Shown one piece after another: positions 43,071 through 53,670 of a stretch of DNA of 64,000 nt. The translations under genes were made by a program, and so were the position numbers. The notes under the pieces are model-generated. The model ran no database searches and was not told the origin of the DNA. It saw only the letters and a program-made list of their open reading frames with translations. Source of the stretch: Symbiodinium natans. Lineage: Eukaryota > Sar > Dinophyceae > Suessiales > Symbiodiniaceae. Every line of letters starts with the position of its first letter. The first letter of the stretch is position 1. The stretch is taken from contig CAJNDS010002430.1 in assembly GCA_905221605.1 (NCBI GenBank), positions 313,520 through 377,519 of the forward strand. The letters are read 5' to 3'.

Positions 43071-44823
43071 AATACATATATATATATATACACATGTTTA
43101 TTGAGTTGCCTTAACCTTCTTATGTTGTACTTTCCTCCACCATACTATACCTTAGTAGGACCACCACCGCCGCCACCACCACCACCAGCATCATCATCAT
43201 CGCCGCCGCCGCCACCACCTCCACCACCAAAAAATGACAAAGTGGGGCCTGCATTAAAAGAATTCCCCCCCTCTTCCCGCCGTCCCAATGAAATCTGGGT
43301 TTCGGGTTTTTCGTTTGGGGCGAATCTCCCCGGGACCCGCCAAACAAACTTTTGGTCGGGAGCCTGGGCTAGGCCCTTAAGCCCTGAAACCTTTGAGACC
43401 CCCCAAAAACCCCAAGCCGACACCCGAAGCTTGGACGGCTGAAAGGCCTGAAGCTTTCCAGCCTTCCTGGAGGCTGAAGCCACGGCCTTCTGAAACCTTT
43501 AGGGGCCTTGGCAACCTGAAGTTTTCCGAAGGGCAGCTGCGCCCGTGGCAGGTTTTAGGCTACAATGACAAAGAGAAATGCGTTACAAAGACAAGCCCGT
43601 TGTGTGTAAACATGACAAGCAGTTGGTTCTTGTGGAATTGCCTCACGGCCACTAAGGTCATTCCAATGTGTCAAGGGCCTACTAGGGCCTGTCAGACTTC
43701 CCAAGCCGTAAATAGACGAGGCAGCTGCCAGGGAAGCTAGACTGTTTGCTCTCCAAGGTCTCCAGGGCCTACTAGGGTCTCTCAGACAGGCCAAGCCACA
43801 AACAGACCAGGGACTTCTCGCCCAGAAGCTTCCTTATCCTTTTTCGTCTCAGACAGGCCAAGCCGTAAACAGACTAGGGGGCTGCTCGACCCTTAAAGGC
43901 CCTTTGCATACTAGGGCCTCTCAGAGGCCTGTCAGACAGGCCAAGGCGGTTGCGGCTCCTGTGTTTGCTGAAAACAAGCGAGCTTACTGCCTGTCATGTT
44001 CGTCGTAAAGTTCCAAACTGCACCCCCCTGACGTGGTTACAACCTATTCTTGTTTTCCTGCTGGAAGCCAAGGCCCATAAAGCTTGAGACCTTCGTGGCC
44101 TTGCCGGCAATCTTAAACCCTAAGCCCCTAAACCAGTAAGGCCCGAAGCTTTCCTTCATGGCTTGACCTACGCAAACCTACTACATCGAATCGGGTTGGC
44201 CCATGGGCTACCTTGTTTGAATCTGGAGCCTCCTTATGGCCACCCTAAACCCTAAACCCTAAACCCTAGAACCCCTGGATCCAGGACGAAAGCCATCCCG
44301 AGGACGCCCAACAGTGAAAGCAACAGCCGTGCTGAAAAATGGGCCCGGACCTGGTGGTTTTGAAAGGGCTTGCAGGCTTTGTTTGCAGGGTTTAGATGGT
44401 TGATATAGAGGTTTTCGATGGCAGGGCTTCTGGATTCGAGGGAGTCTTTCAGACCGTGTACAGGTTTAGAGGGTTGAAGTTTCTGTCCGGCTGCTGGTAG
44501 GGTTTACAGAGCGTAGAGGGTCAGAGGCCAGAGGGTTGAAGGGGTATTTTCATAGAGCTTGCAGTGTTCATAGGGTCGAAGGTCTTTTGATAGAGAGGTT
44601 TTTCGGGTAGGGCCGGTGGTTGTGAGTGCTGTGTCTCTGTACTCCTCCACCTGCAGAGCGTTTCTGCGCGTACAAGATGTGCGACACGCATCTAACTGTA
44701 TCTATCTGTGGTCCGATGCAGTCGTGTGCAAAGATGCTGACATGTACTTGCAATTCCTTGCAACCCCTTTGCCGGCTCGAGCTTTTGCTTCACGGTTCCG
44801 CTCTCCTGGGCTCCTCACAGAAC
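43071..44823. other. Spacer with simple and tandem repeats
   Basis: Holds a (TA)n tract (43075-43092), a CCACCACCG/CATCAT triplet tract (43158-43229), the tandem repeat at 43675-43955 and a CCCTAAA tract (44243-44270). No gene is supported. Confidence 0.5.
43675..43955 (+). repeat. CAGACAGGCCAAGCCGTAAACAGAC tandem repeat
   Basis: Four imperfect copies of CAGACnnnCCAAGCCnnAAA, the first three followed by nAGACnAGG (near 43691, 43783, 43851 and 43933). They are interleaved with GGCCTACTAGGGCCTnTCAG blocks. Spacing is 70-90 bases. There is no conserved reading frame. Confidence 0.75.
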
Positions 44824-46322
44824 ATGGACGCTGTTTACGCCAGGACCGCGAGCCAGGAGTTGGCGAACGCGATCAGCGAAGACCTCGCGGGGCACACGAC
44901 TCAGGGTGCCCATGGCCTAAACTACCACCACAAGAGTCCGGGGGACGAAGGTACGACCTTCTTCATGCCCAGCAAGTCCCTGCTCGGCGAGGGGGCGTTG
45001 CGTGGCGCAGTGCAGCAGATCAAGGCGCTCGGGCACAAGAAGGCCTTGATTGTTACCGATGCGGTGCTGGTCAAGGTGGGGGGTTGCCGAAATAAGGGGT
45101 AGCTTATTGGGGTCCTTATTGTAAGGGGATCCTACTATTGGGGTGTCTACATTGGGGGTCCCTCATTTTCGTAAACCCCCAGGTGGGCGCTGTCAAGGCG
45201 GCGACGGACGTGCTCACAGAGGCTGGCATCGCCTTCGCGATCTACGATGGCTGCCAGCCAAATCCAACAGTCAGTCAGGTGGAAGATGGTCTGAAGCTGG
45301 TCAAGCAGGAAAACTGTGATTTCGTTCTCTCGTTCGGAGGTGGTTCTCCACATGACTGTGCAAAGGCCATTGCCATAACAGCCACGAATGGAGGGGACAT
45401 TCGGGCCATGGAGGGTGTTGACAAGAGCACCAAGCCGATGTTAACCATGGTCGCTGTGAACACTACCGCAGGCACCGGAGCAGAAATGACGCGCTTCTGC
45501 ATCATCACCGATGAAGTGCGGCATGTGAAAATGGCAATTGTGGACTGGCGGGTTACGCCCACCTTGGCGGTCAACGACCCGAAAACCATGATTGGCATGC
45601 CCAAGTCCTTGACTGCTGCTACGGGAATGGATGCCCTCACACATGCCATCGAGGCCTACGTCAGCACCATATCGAACCCGGTGACTGATGCATGCGCCCT
45701 GCATGCCATGAAGCTCATCAGCGCATACCTGCCCGCTGCAGTGGAGGATGGTAAGGACTTGAAGGCCCGTGACATGATGGCGTATGCAGAGTTCCTTGCC
45801 GGCATGGCCTTCAATTCAGCAAGCTTGGGCTACGTGCATGCAATGGCACACCAGCTAGGTGGCATGTACAACCTGCCGCACGGGGTCTGCAATGCCATTC
45901 TGCTTGGACCCGTGCAGGAGTACAATGCCAAGTACGTCCCACACCTCTTCATTGACATCGCCGGAGCCCTAGGCTTCTCGGTCGGAGAAGACAAGGATCT
46001 GGCGGTCAAGAAGGTCTTGAAGGCCATCAAGGACCTGAAGAACAGGGTCGGCATCCCCAAGAATCTCAAGGCCTTCAAGGAGGTGAAGGTTGAGCACTTC
46101 CCCGCCTTGGCGGACAACGCCATGAAAGATGCCTGTGGCCTTACGAACCCACATCAGCCCACGAAGGACGAGGTCATCGCCCTGTTTCAAGCTGCATACG
46201 ACCAAGAGGACGACGAGGCCGATGAGTTGGAGATGCTTCAGAAGCAGCTCTCAGCAGCGGCAGCGCGCTGCAAGGACGTGGCTGCTCTCAAGAAGGCCAT
46301 GTGCGAGCTTTACACAAAATAG
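44824..46322 (+). CDS. Iron-containing alcohol dehydrogenase (463 aa)
   Basis: Two exons, 44824-45075 and 45183-46322, join in phase. This is a group III NAD(P)-dependent alcohol dehydrogenase, interconverting primary alcohols and aldehydes with a bound divalent iron. The nucleotide-binding loop is [13 protein letters not shown] (about residues 135-147). The metal ligands expected from the FucO family are all present: D234 and H238 in [14 protein letters not shown]303 in [10 protein letters not shown] and H317 in [11 protein letters not shown]307 matches the neighbouring family histidine. The protein is longer than the usual 380-400 residues, with about 40 extra at the N-terminus (no clear targeting signal) and a helical C-terminal extension. 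The ATG follows CTCACAG by three bases. The only intron is an introner-like element. Such enzymes serve ethanol fermentation in many protists; that role here is inferred. Confidence 0.92.
45081..45180 (+). mobile_element. Introner-like element IE-4 forming the dehydrogenase intron
   Basis: Exactly 100 bases between two copies of AGGTGGG (45074-45080 and 45181-45187). The left end GGGTTGCCGAAAT and right end ATTTTCGTAAACCCCC are inverted repeats. The intron (45076-45182) starts at the GT of the left target copy and ends at the AG of the right one, so splicing restores the original exon sequence exactly. Confidence 0.9.
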
Positions 46323-48103
46323 TTTCGTAGGCCTTCGACCTACAACGAGGGGTGCACAGTTCGACCGCGGAAGGAGCCAAGAAATTGTGATCAGTTTTAT
46401 CATGTTCTAGCCTTCCACTACGCTATTCTATTCTGTTTTTCTAATGTTTTCTACGATGATAGATTCTATTCCATTCTGGTTCTATTCTATTCTAATCTAT
46501 TCTTTTCTCTTCTTAATTCTACGTAATTCTAATTCTAATTCTAATTCTGATTCTGATTCTAATTCTATTCTACTTTATTCTATTGTGCTGTATTATACTT
46601 TCCATAATGCAATATGATATTATGTTTTCATTATAGCATGATATTGCACAGAATATTGGTATCATATCATACATTTTCTATATCATAGACCTTACGAAGC
46701 GTCAGCTTGCACGAAGACCTTGAGGCAATCGATCATTTCCTGGGCTTATAAGAGTTCATTGGGCCAGGGGCGGTAGTTTGTTATTTCCATTTTTAACTGT
46801 CTGACCTTTTCGAGGAGTTCTTGGTTTGTGTCTGGGTTGCAGTGTCGTCAGCCATGGAGCTCGGCTGGAACGTGCTTCTCGCAGACTTGGGGCCTCGCAA
46901 CAACCCCTATAGCCCCTGCCTTCGCTGCTCCGCTGGGATGCCCTGGAGACTTCTTTGAGATGTTCGGAGGCTCGGTGACTCGGGATGTCGCAGTCTTGGG
47001 GAGCAAGGGGTGGCACTTCGGGTAAGCTTGCAGATGTTCAGAGTTGAGCCACAGTGACCTTGTAGCATCGTGCTGGCGCGCGTTTTTTTTTTTCTCGGTT
47101 TAGCTGCATGGCCTCACAGGGGTTCTGGTGCGTTGGAGCAGCATTTTTAGGCTTTCCGACCTGTGCTTGTGGCTTTGGGCTTCGGGCGTCGTTGCCGATG
47201 AAGCTCAAGGTTTGCCTTGGGGCCTTAGGGCTTATGCGGGGAAAGTTACGCGCTTAGGGTTTAGGTAAACCCTAAACCCTGAACCCCACCCTTGACTGTT
47301 CAGATTCCGTTGAACGTTGGAATGCTGTTTGGCGCACACCCAGGTCCCCCAACATCCTGTTCTCATTGCGTGTGTGTTTTCATGCAGAGACCGTCGATTT
47401 CTCCACTCAGTGCCGTTCCGTCTGCTTGCAAGAATAGGGGTGCAGTGGTTTTGGAGCCAGAGTGAGCTCCCTAAAGGCCTTATAAGTAACTTACAAACCC
47501 TGAGCCCTAAACCTTTTGACCGGCCTCAAGTCCCTGGCCCTACAAGCCCTGAGACCCTAAACGCTAAACCCTAAACCCAAAACCCCCCCAGCCTGGCCCC
47601 TAGAGTCCAAAACCTCTAAGCCAAACAAGCCTCGAAGCAAACCCCCCCAAAAGCCCCTGACCTATATGAGTTTAGGGTTTAGGGTTTAGGGGTTTAGGGT
47701 GACCTGTCTGAGCTGGCTCGGTTTCACGGCTTCATGCTCGCTGCCAGGAGTCTAAACCTAAACCCCAAGCCCCTAAGACCAGAAAGGGCAGAGTCCAGCG
47801 GAGCCTAAACCGAAACCCTATGCCCCCTAAACCCGCAAGGTCAGACTCCAGCCCACAAAGTCCCACCCCCTGAAGCGCTTATCCTTAAACCTTGCTGAAA
47901 GGCCCCCTTAAACCCTGCAACGCCCTGGAGTCGCCTAAGCCCAAAACCCCTAAACTATACAACCTCTGGATGCAGGACGAAAGTCATCCTACGGACGCCT
48001 GACAGTGAGAGCAGAAAGCGCTGTGGGAATCGGCCTTGAAAGGGCTGGCGGGCTTTCGAGCGTTGACGCGGTGGAAGGGCTTTTCGGGGTTTCGTTCTAG
48101 GGT
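46323..48103. other. Spacer, weak exon candidate only
   Basis: The 3' flank of the dehydrogenase gene has an AT-rich (TTCTA)n-like tract (46425-46620). A possible exon at about 46940-47022 reads FFEMFGGSVTRDVAVLGSKG and ends at a GTAAGC donor; I do not recognise it. From 47250 on there are degenerate CCCTAAA words. Confidence 0.45.
46425..46620. repeat. TTCTA-rich microsatellite
   Basis: Imperfect repeats of ATTCT/TTCTA over about 200 bases. It is sharply AT-rich compared with its neighbours and begins about 100 bases after the dehydrogenase stop. Confidence 0.9.
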
Positions 48104-48170
48104 TATCCCCAGCGGGCTGCAAAGCATTGCCATGATGCAGAAGATCCGATTGTGCAGCATTCAGATGAGA
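48104..48170 (+). pseudogene. Relic 3' end of a fourth glycoprotein copy
   Basis: CCCCAGCGGGCTGCAAAGCA through ATGATGCAG and then CGATTGTGCAGCATTCAGAT matches the last coding bases of the three genes that follow. About 30 bases are missing in between, and nothing of the upstream coding region remains. Confidence 0.7.
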
Positions 48171-48490
48171 TACAGTAGGATTTAAGTTTATCCAGTCCAG
48201 CCGGATTATGATTGTACAGCATTCAGACGACATACTGAGTGGCTTTTGGCAGCCCATTTGTCGCAAGTGGGCTTCCCGTCTTCGCATGAGCCGGCGAGAC
48301 GGCAAACTGGTGCACCAGACCACCAACGAACCTCTTGAGAACATTTTACCCTCATAGAAAAGCAGCTGCAAGCGGGCTTTCATGTGCATGTTGAGTTGGA
48401 TCGTGCTTGCACACACTATCCTGAAGGCCTTGTTTGCAAGCTGTTTTGGCTAGCGGGGCAGTTGGCAGTTGGCAGTTGGCAGTTAGCGCC

Positions 48491-49972
48491 ATGCCGTTGC
48501 TCTTCAAGTCCTTCGGGGTTGCTGCGTTGGTCTGGCTGATAGGCGGTGCCGTGGCAGAGGAGGGCTCCCTGAGAGGGATTGCCTCGAACGAGAAGCGCGC
48601 TGTGGAATTGGAGGGGGTCAACATGGTTGAGCAAAGCTGCTCCCCCAACGACTTGGGTTGCATGGCAAGGCAGCTCGCTTGTAGCCTGTCCACCAAGATG
48701 TTTGCGGATTGGCCCGTGCAATCATCTCCAGGGCTTCGCTCGATCACGCTCCAGCTGGATAACCTGTGCACCTTGGGAGATCTCACTGGGCAGAATGGCC
48801 AGGAGACGGATCCGGAGGGTCCGCAGAGTGATCTGAACGAAACTTCGCAACAGCTTCAGAACCTCTCCCAGAATCTCTCGCAGCTCCAGTGCTCCCCAAA
48901 AGGCTGTGCGGTGGATGTCATCCAATATCAGCAGCAACACCCGGGGGCAGCCTACGCGGCAAAGGCCGCCCAAGCCGGAGCAGCAGCGGCCCTCAACACG
49001 TTGCAGGCAGTGCTTGCTGGAGCGGACCTTCTTCCCTTACCCGGTGCTGTGGCTTTCATTTGGATGGGAGCTGCTCTGGATGTCTTCTTTCCTCAGCAAG
49101 GTGGGCTGCCCACCAACCCCTGCACCTACGCCACGACGGATTGGGGCAAGTGCGTGTGGCAGGAGATCAAGCCCTTCGTGCAGTTCTTTGTGCAGCAGCA
49201 GCTGAACCAAGCCTTTGACACCTTCTGGACTGCCAGGATCCAGGGTTATCAGGGCCGGCTTTGGGCCATGAACTCCTCGGCTTACCAGGATTCCGAGCAT
49301 TTCCCCAACGGCAGCGTCAAGAGCATGAGCAACGCGACGCAGACCAAGATGTATGATACCCTCTTCCGCATCTACCAGGACATGATCGGCGACATCCCCC
49401 TGTTTATGGCGAACTACTCCATCAACACGACTGCTGGCGCCTACTTGTCGCAGTTTGCTTCCTTGCATTCGTCCATCATGGTCAATCTCATGGGGTCTTT
49501 GAAGTATAGGGACCAAGGTGATCGCTTCAACTACCAGACCATCACCGCTTGCTACGCCATGAACGTGTATGCGCGGGCCACCGAGTCCTACAAAGCAAGG
49601 ATGGCGGCCTTTTCTGCTCAAAGCACTTCCACAGTGAAGTGCTGCAGCCTACAGGGGCAATGCACGCAGTGTACTGGAGAAGCATATAGGGACTCCTGGC
49701 AGCAATGTGGCTGGCAAACTGGATTTTCGGTCTCTTGCTACCAGTACTTGGACGCGTGCCAGACCATCCCGGACGTCACGGCTCCTTGGGAATCGGCTCT
49801 GTGCTACCGCCAGCACAAGAGTTATGTTGAGGCCCAAACAGTGGCATATTGGCTGACTTGGTTGGCGCCAATCCCCAGCTGGCTGCAGGGCATTGTCATG
49901 ATGCAGCAGGTGAACGTGACTGGTGCACAAACCGCGTTGCGAACCGGATTCGATTGTACAGCATTCAGATGA
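48491..49972 (+). CDS. Secreted glycoprotein with endotoxin-like helical domain, copy 1 (493 aa)
   Basis: Single exon. The N-terminus MPLLFKSFGVAALVWLIGGA is a signal peptide, likely cut near AVA-EE. Nine N-x-S/T sites are present across the protein. Residues about 165-375 are helical and hydrophobic: an alanine-rich segment, a segment with PLPGAVAFIWMGAALDVFF, and an amphipathic segment with NYSINTTAGAYLSQFASLHS, followed by ITACYAMNVYARATESYKAR. Order and spacing resemble the N-terminal pore-forming helical bundle of delta-endotoxins; this is inference from pattern. The beta-rich domains II and III of those proteins are absent. Instead there is a cysteine-rich C-terminus (CCSLQGQCTQC and following). 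Copy 1 lacks six residues (TGSNTE) near its end that copies 2 and 3 have. An alternative is an unrelated helical surface protein. Confidence 0.7.
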   Translation: MPLLFKSFGVAALVWLIGGAVAEEGSLRGIASNEKRAVELEGVNMVEQSCSPNDLGCMARQLACSLSTKMFADWPVQSSPGLRSITLQLDNLCTLGDLTGQNGQETDPEGPQSDLNETSQQLQNLSQNLSQLQCSPKGCAVDVIQYQQQHPGAAYAAKAAQAGAAAALNTLQAVLAGADLLPLPGAVAFIWMGAALDVFFPQQGGLPTNPCTYATTDWGKCVWQEIKPFVQFFVQQQLNQAFDTFWTARIQGYQGRLWAMNSSAYQDSEHFPNGSVKSMSNATQTKMYDTLFRIYQDMIGDIPLFMANYSINTTAGAYLSQFASLHSSIMVNLMGSLKYRDQGDRFNYQTITACYAMNVYARATESYKARMAAFSAQSTSTVKCCSLQGQCTQCTGEAYRDSWQQCGWQTGFSVSCYQYLDACQTIPDVTAPWESALCYRQHKSYVEAQTVAYWLTWLAPIPSWLQGIVMMQQVNVTGAQTALRTGFDCTAFR

Positions 49973-50321
49973 AGTACAGTCAGTTATTAGTTATTAGCTT
50001 ATCCAGTCCAGCCGGATTTTGATTGTACAGCATTCAGACGAATACTGAGTGGCTTTTGGCAGCCCATTTGTCGCAAGTGGGCTTCCCGTCTTCGCATGAG
50101 CCGGCGAGACGGCAAACTGGTGCACCAGACCACCAACGAACCTCTTGAGAACATTTTACCCTCATGGAAAAGCAGCTGCAAGCGGGCTTTCATGTGCAGG
50201 TTGAGTAGGTGTCAGGGAGATCAGGGAGGGAAGTTGGATCGTGCTTGCACACACTATCCTGAAGGCCTTGTTTGCAAGCTGTTTTGGCTAACGGGGCAGT
50301 TGGCAGTTGGCAGTTAGCGCC
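49973..50321 (+). promoter_or_regulatory. Conserved spacer between tandem copies
   Basis: This 350-base spacer recurs before each copy (48170-48490, 49973-50321, 51822-52170) and once after copy 3 (53671-53900). It must contain the promoter or trans-splice acceptor of each gene. A direct repeat GATTGTACAGCATTCAGA is present at its left end, once as the gene's 3' end and once in the spacer. A short TTGGCAG repeat (two units; three in copy 1) lies just before the ATG. Confidence 0.55.
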
Positions 50322-51821
50322 ATGCCGTTGCTCTGCAAGTCCTTCGGGGTTGCTGCGTTGGTCTGGCTGATAGGCGGTGCCGTGGCAGAGGAGGGCTCCC
50401 TGAGAGGGATTGCCTCGAACGAGAAGCGCGCTGTGGAATTGGAGGGGGTCAACATGGTTGAGCAAAGCTGCTCCCCCAACGACTTGGGTTGCATGGCAAG
50501 GCAGCTCGCTTGTAGCCTGTCCACCAAGATGTTTGCGGATTGGCCCGTGCAATCATCTCCAGGGCTTCGCTCGATCTCGCTCCAGCTGGATAACCTGTGC
50601 ACCTTGGGAGATCTCACTGGGCAGAATGGCCAGGAGACGGATCCGGAGGGTCCGCAGAGTGATCTGAACGAGACTTCGCAACAGCTTCAGAATCTCTCCC
50701 AGAATCTCTCGCAGCTCCAGTGCTCCCCAAAAGGCTGTGCGGTGGATGTCATCCAATATCAGCAGCAACACCCGGGGGCAGCCTACGCGGCAAAGGCCGC
50801 CCAAGCCGGAGCAGCAGCGGCCCTCAACACGTTGCAGGCAGTGCTTGCTGGAGCGGACCTTCTTCCCTTACCCGGTGCTGTGGCTTTCATTTGGATGGGA
50901 GCTGCTCTGGATGTCTTCTTTCCTCAGCAAGGTGGGCTGCCCACCAACCCCTGCACCTACGCCACGACGGATTGGGGCAAGTGCGTGTGGCAGGAGATCA
51001 AGCCCTTCGTGCAGTTCTTTGTGCAGCAGCAGCTGAACCAAGCCTTTGACACCTTCTGGACTGCCAGGATCCAGGGTTATCAGGGCCGGCTTTGGGCCAT
51101 GAACTCCTCGGCTTACCAGGATTCCGAGCATTTCCCCAACGGCAGCGTCAAGAGCATGAGCAACGCGACGCAGACCAAGATGTATGATACCCTCTTCCGC
51201 ATCTACCAGGACATGATTGGCGACATCCCCCTGTTTATGGCGAACTACTCCATCAACACGACTGCGGGCGCCTACTTGTCGCAGTTTGCTTCCTTGCATT
51301 CGTCCGTCATGGTCAATCTCATGGGGTCTTTGAAGTATAGGGACCAAGGCGATCGCTTCAACTACCAGACCATCACCGCTTGCTACGCCATGAGCGTGTA
51401 TGCGCGCGCCACCGAGTCCTACAAAGCAAGGATGGCGGCCTTTTCTGCTCAAAGCACTTCCACAGTGAAGTGCTGCAGCCTACAGGGGCAATGCACGCAG
51501 TGTACTGGAGAAGCATATGGGGACTCCTGGCAGCAATGTGGCTGGCAAACTGGCTACTCGGTCTCTTGCTACCAGTACTTGGACGCGTGCCAGACCATCC
51601 CGACAGGATCGAACACCGAGGACGTCACGGCTCCTTGGGAATCGGCTCTGTGCTACCGCCAGCATAAGAGCTATGTTGAGGCCCAAACAGTGGCATATTG
51701 GCTGACTTGGTTGGCGCCAATCCCCAGCTGGCTGCAGGGCATTGTCATGATGCAGCAGGTGAACGTGACTGGTGCACAAACCGCGTTGCGAACCGGATTC
51801 GATTGTACAGCATTCAGATGA
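50322..51821 (+). CDS. Secreted glycoprotein with endotoxin-like helical domain, copy 2 (499 aa)
   Basis: Same architecture as copy 1: signal peptide (1-22), N-linked sites at about N116, N124, N128, N261, N273, N281, N308, N312 and N481, the hydrophobic helical region (about 165-375), and a cysteine-rich tail with the extra TGSNTE. The 1849-base period from copy 2 to copy 3 includes the spacer. DNA identity to copy 3 is nearly complete. The few coding differences from copy 1 are at single residues (N/S before VYARA, I/V in HSSxMVN), so all three should make nearly the same protein. Dosage amplification by tandem copies is typical of highly expressed dinoflagellate genes; expression itself is not shown here. 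Confidence 0.72.
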   Translation: MPLLCKSFGVAALVWLIGGAVAEEGSLRGIASNEKRAVELEGVNMVEQSCSPNDLGCMARQLACSLSTKMFADWPVQSSPGLRSISLQLDNLCTLGDLTGQNGQETDPEGPQSDLNETSQQLQNLSQNLSQLQCSPKGCAVDVIQYQQQHPGAAYAAKAAQAGAAAALNTLQAVLAGADLLPLPGAVAFIWMGAALDVFFPQQGGLPTNPCTYATTDWGKCVWQEIKPFVQFFVQQQLNQAFDTFWTARIQGYQGRLWAMNSSAYQDSEHFPNGSVKSMSNATQTKMYDTLFRIYQDMIGDIPLFMANYSINTTAGAYLSQFASLHSSVMVNLMGSLKYRDQGDRFNYQTITACYAMSVYARATESYKARMAAFSAQSTSTVKCCSLQGQCTQCTGEAYGDSWQQCGWQTGYSVSCYQYLDACQTIPTGSNTEDVTAPWESALCYRQHKSYVEAQTVAYWLTWLAPIPSWLQGIVMMQQVNVTGAQTALRTGFDCTAFR

Positions 51822-52170
51822 AGTACAGTCAGTTATTAGTTATTAGCTTATCCAGTCCAGCCGGATTTTGATTGTACAGCATTCAGACGAATACTGAGTG
51901 GCTTTTGGCAGCCCATTTGTCGCAAGTGGGCTTCCCGTCTTCGCATGAGCCGGCGAGACGGCAAACTGGTGCACCAGACCACCAACGAACCTCTTGAGAA
52001 CATTTTACCCTCATGGAAAAGCAGCTGCAAGCGGGCTTTCATGTGCAGGTTGAGTAGGTGTCAGGGAGATCAGGGAGGGAAGTTGGATCGTGCTTGCACA
52101 CACTATCCTGAAGGCCTTGTTTGCAAGCTGTTTTGGCTAACGGGGCAGTTGGCAGTTGGCAGTTAGCGCC

Positions 52171-53670
52171 ATGCCGTTGCTCTGCAAGTCCTTCGGGGTT
52201 GCTGCGTTGGTCTGGCTGATAGGCGGTGCCGTGGCAGAGGAGGGCTCCCTGAGAGGGATTGCCTCGAACGAGAAGCGCGCTGTGGAATTGGAGGGGGTCA
52301 ACATGGTTGAGCAAAGCTGCTCCCCCAACGACTTGGGTTGCATGGCAAGGCAGCTCGCTTGTAGCCTGTCCACCAAGATGTTTGCGGATTGGCCCGTGCA
52401 ATCATCTCCAGGGCTTCGCTCGATCACGCTCCAGCTGGATAACCTGTGCACCTTGGGAGATCTCACTGGGCAGAATGGCCAGGAGACGGATCCGGAGGGT
52501 CCGCAGAGTGATCTGAACGAAACTTCGCAACAGCTTCAGAACCTCTCCCAGAATCTCTCGCAGCTCCAGTGCTCCCCAAAAGGCTGTGCGGTGGATGTCA
52601 TCCAATATCAGCAGCAACACCCGGGGGCAGCCTACGCGGCAAAGGCCGCCCAAGCCGGAGCAGCAGCGGCCCTCAACACGTTGCAGGCAGTGCTTGCTGG
52701 AGCGGACCTTCTTCCCTTACCCGGTGCTGTGGCTTTCATTTGGATGGGAGCTGCTCTGGATGTCTTCTTTCCTCAGCAAGGTGGGCTGCCCACCAACCCC
52801 TGCACCTACGCCACGACGGATTGGGGCAAGTGCGTGTGGCAGGAGATCAAGCCCTTCGTGCAGTTCTTTGTGCAGCAGCAGCTGAACCAAGCCTTTGACA
52901 CCTTCTGGACTGCCAGGATCCAGGGTTATCAGGGCCGGCTTTGGGCCATGAACTCCTCGGCTTACCAGGATTCCGAGCATTTCCCCAACGGCAGCGTCAA
53001 GAGCATGAGCAACGCGACGCAGACCAAGATGTATGATACCCTCTTCCGCATCTACCAGGACATGATTGGCGACATCCCCCTGTTTATGGCGAACTACTCC
53101 ATCAACACGACTGCGGGCGCCTACTTGTCGCAGTTTGCTTCCTTGCATTCGTCCGTCATGGTCAATCTCATGGGGTCTTTGAAGTATAGGGACCAAGGCG
53201 ATCGCTTCAACTACCAGACCATCACCGCTTGCTACGCCATGAGCGTGTATGCGCGCGCCACCGAGTCCTACAAAGCAAGGATGGCGGCCTTTTCTGCTCA
53301 AAGCACTTCCACAGTGAAGTGCTGCAGCCTACAGGGGCAATGCACGCAGTGTACTGGAGAAGCATATGGGGACTCCTGGCAGCAATGTGGCTGGCAAACT
53401 GGCTACTCGGTCTCTTGCTACCAGTACTTGGACGCGTGCCAGACCATCCCGACAGGATCGAACACCGAGGACGTCACGGCTCCTTGGGAATCGGCTCTGT
53501 GCTACCGCCAGCATAAAAGCTATGTTGAGGCCCAAACAGTGGCATATTGGCTGACTTGGTTGGCGCCAATCCCCAGCTGGCTGCAGGGCATTGTCATGAT
53601 GCAGCAGGTGAACGTGACTGGTGCACAAACCGCGTTGCGAACCGGATTCGATTGTACAGCATTCAGATGA
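52171..53670 (+). CDS. Secreted glycoprotein with endotoxin-like helical domain, copy 3 (499 aa)
   Basis: Full-length, 499 residues. Its spacer and its 3' two thirds match copy 2, but around 52425-52550 it carries copy-1 bases (T in LRSITLQL; the AACGAAACTTCG and CAGAACCTCTCC forms). It is therefore a mosaic, best explained by gene conversion or unequal crossing-over within the array. Structure and proposed role are as for copies 1 and 2. The array ends after this copy with a partial spacer. Confidence 0.72.
   Translation: MPLLCKSFGVAALVWLIGGAVAEEGSLRGIASNEKRAVELEGVNMVEQSCSPNDLGCMARQLACSLSTKMFADWPVQSSPGLRSITLQLDNLCTLGDLTGQNGQETDPEGPQSDLNETSQQLQNLSQNLSQLQCSPKGCAVDVIQYQQQHPGAAYAAKAAQAGAAAALNTLQAVLAGADLLPLPGAVAFIWMGAALDVFFPQQGGLPTNPCTYATTDWGKCVWQEIKPFVQFFVQQQLNQAFDTFWTARIQGYQGRLWAMNSSAYQDSEHFPNGSVKSMSNATQTKMYDTLFRIYQDMIGDIPLFMANYSINTTAGAYLSQFASLHSSVMVNLMGSLKYRDQGDRFNYQTITACYAMSVYARATESYKARMAAFSAQSTSTVKCCSLQGQCTQCTGEAYGDSWQQCGWQTGYSVSCYQYLDACQTIPTGSNTEDVTAPWESALCYRQHKSYVEAQTVAYWLTWLAPIPSWLQGIVMMQQVNVTGAQTALRTGFDCTAFR

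Noticed and set aside
43101-43442. Proline-rich open frame
   Set aside because: It derives from the CCACCACCG triplet microsatellite.
45138-45182. Start of the dehydrogenase at 45138
   Set aside because: That start lies inside the introner-like element; the protein continues from the upstream exon, which carries the expected N-terminal part of the enzyme.
49037-49621. 194-residue minus-strand open frame repeated in all three glycoprotein copies
   Set aside because: It is the antisense shadow of the real plus-strand gene; no domain or signal and no independent support.
48491-53670. Complete three-domain delta-endotoxin genes
   Set aside because: Only the helical N-terminal pattern is reminiscent; the beta-prism and beta-sandwich domains are absent, so a full toxin assignment is not justified.
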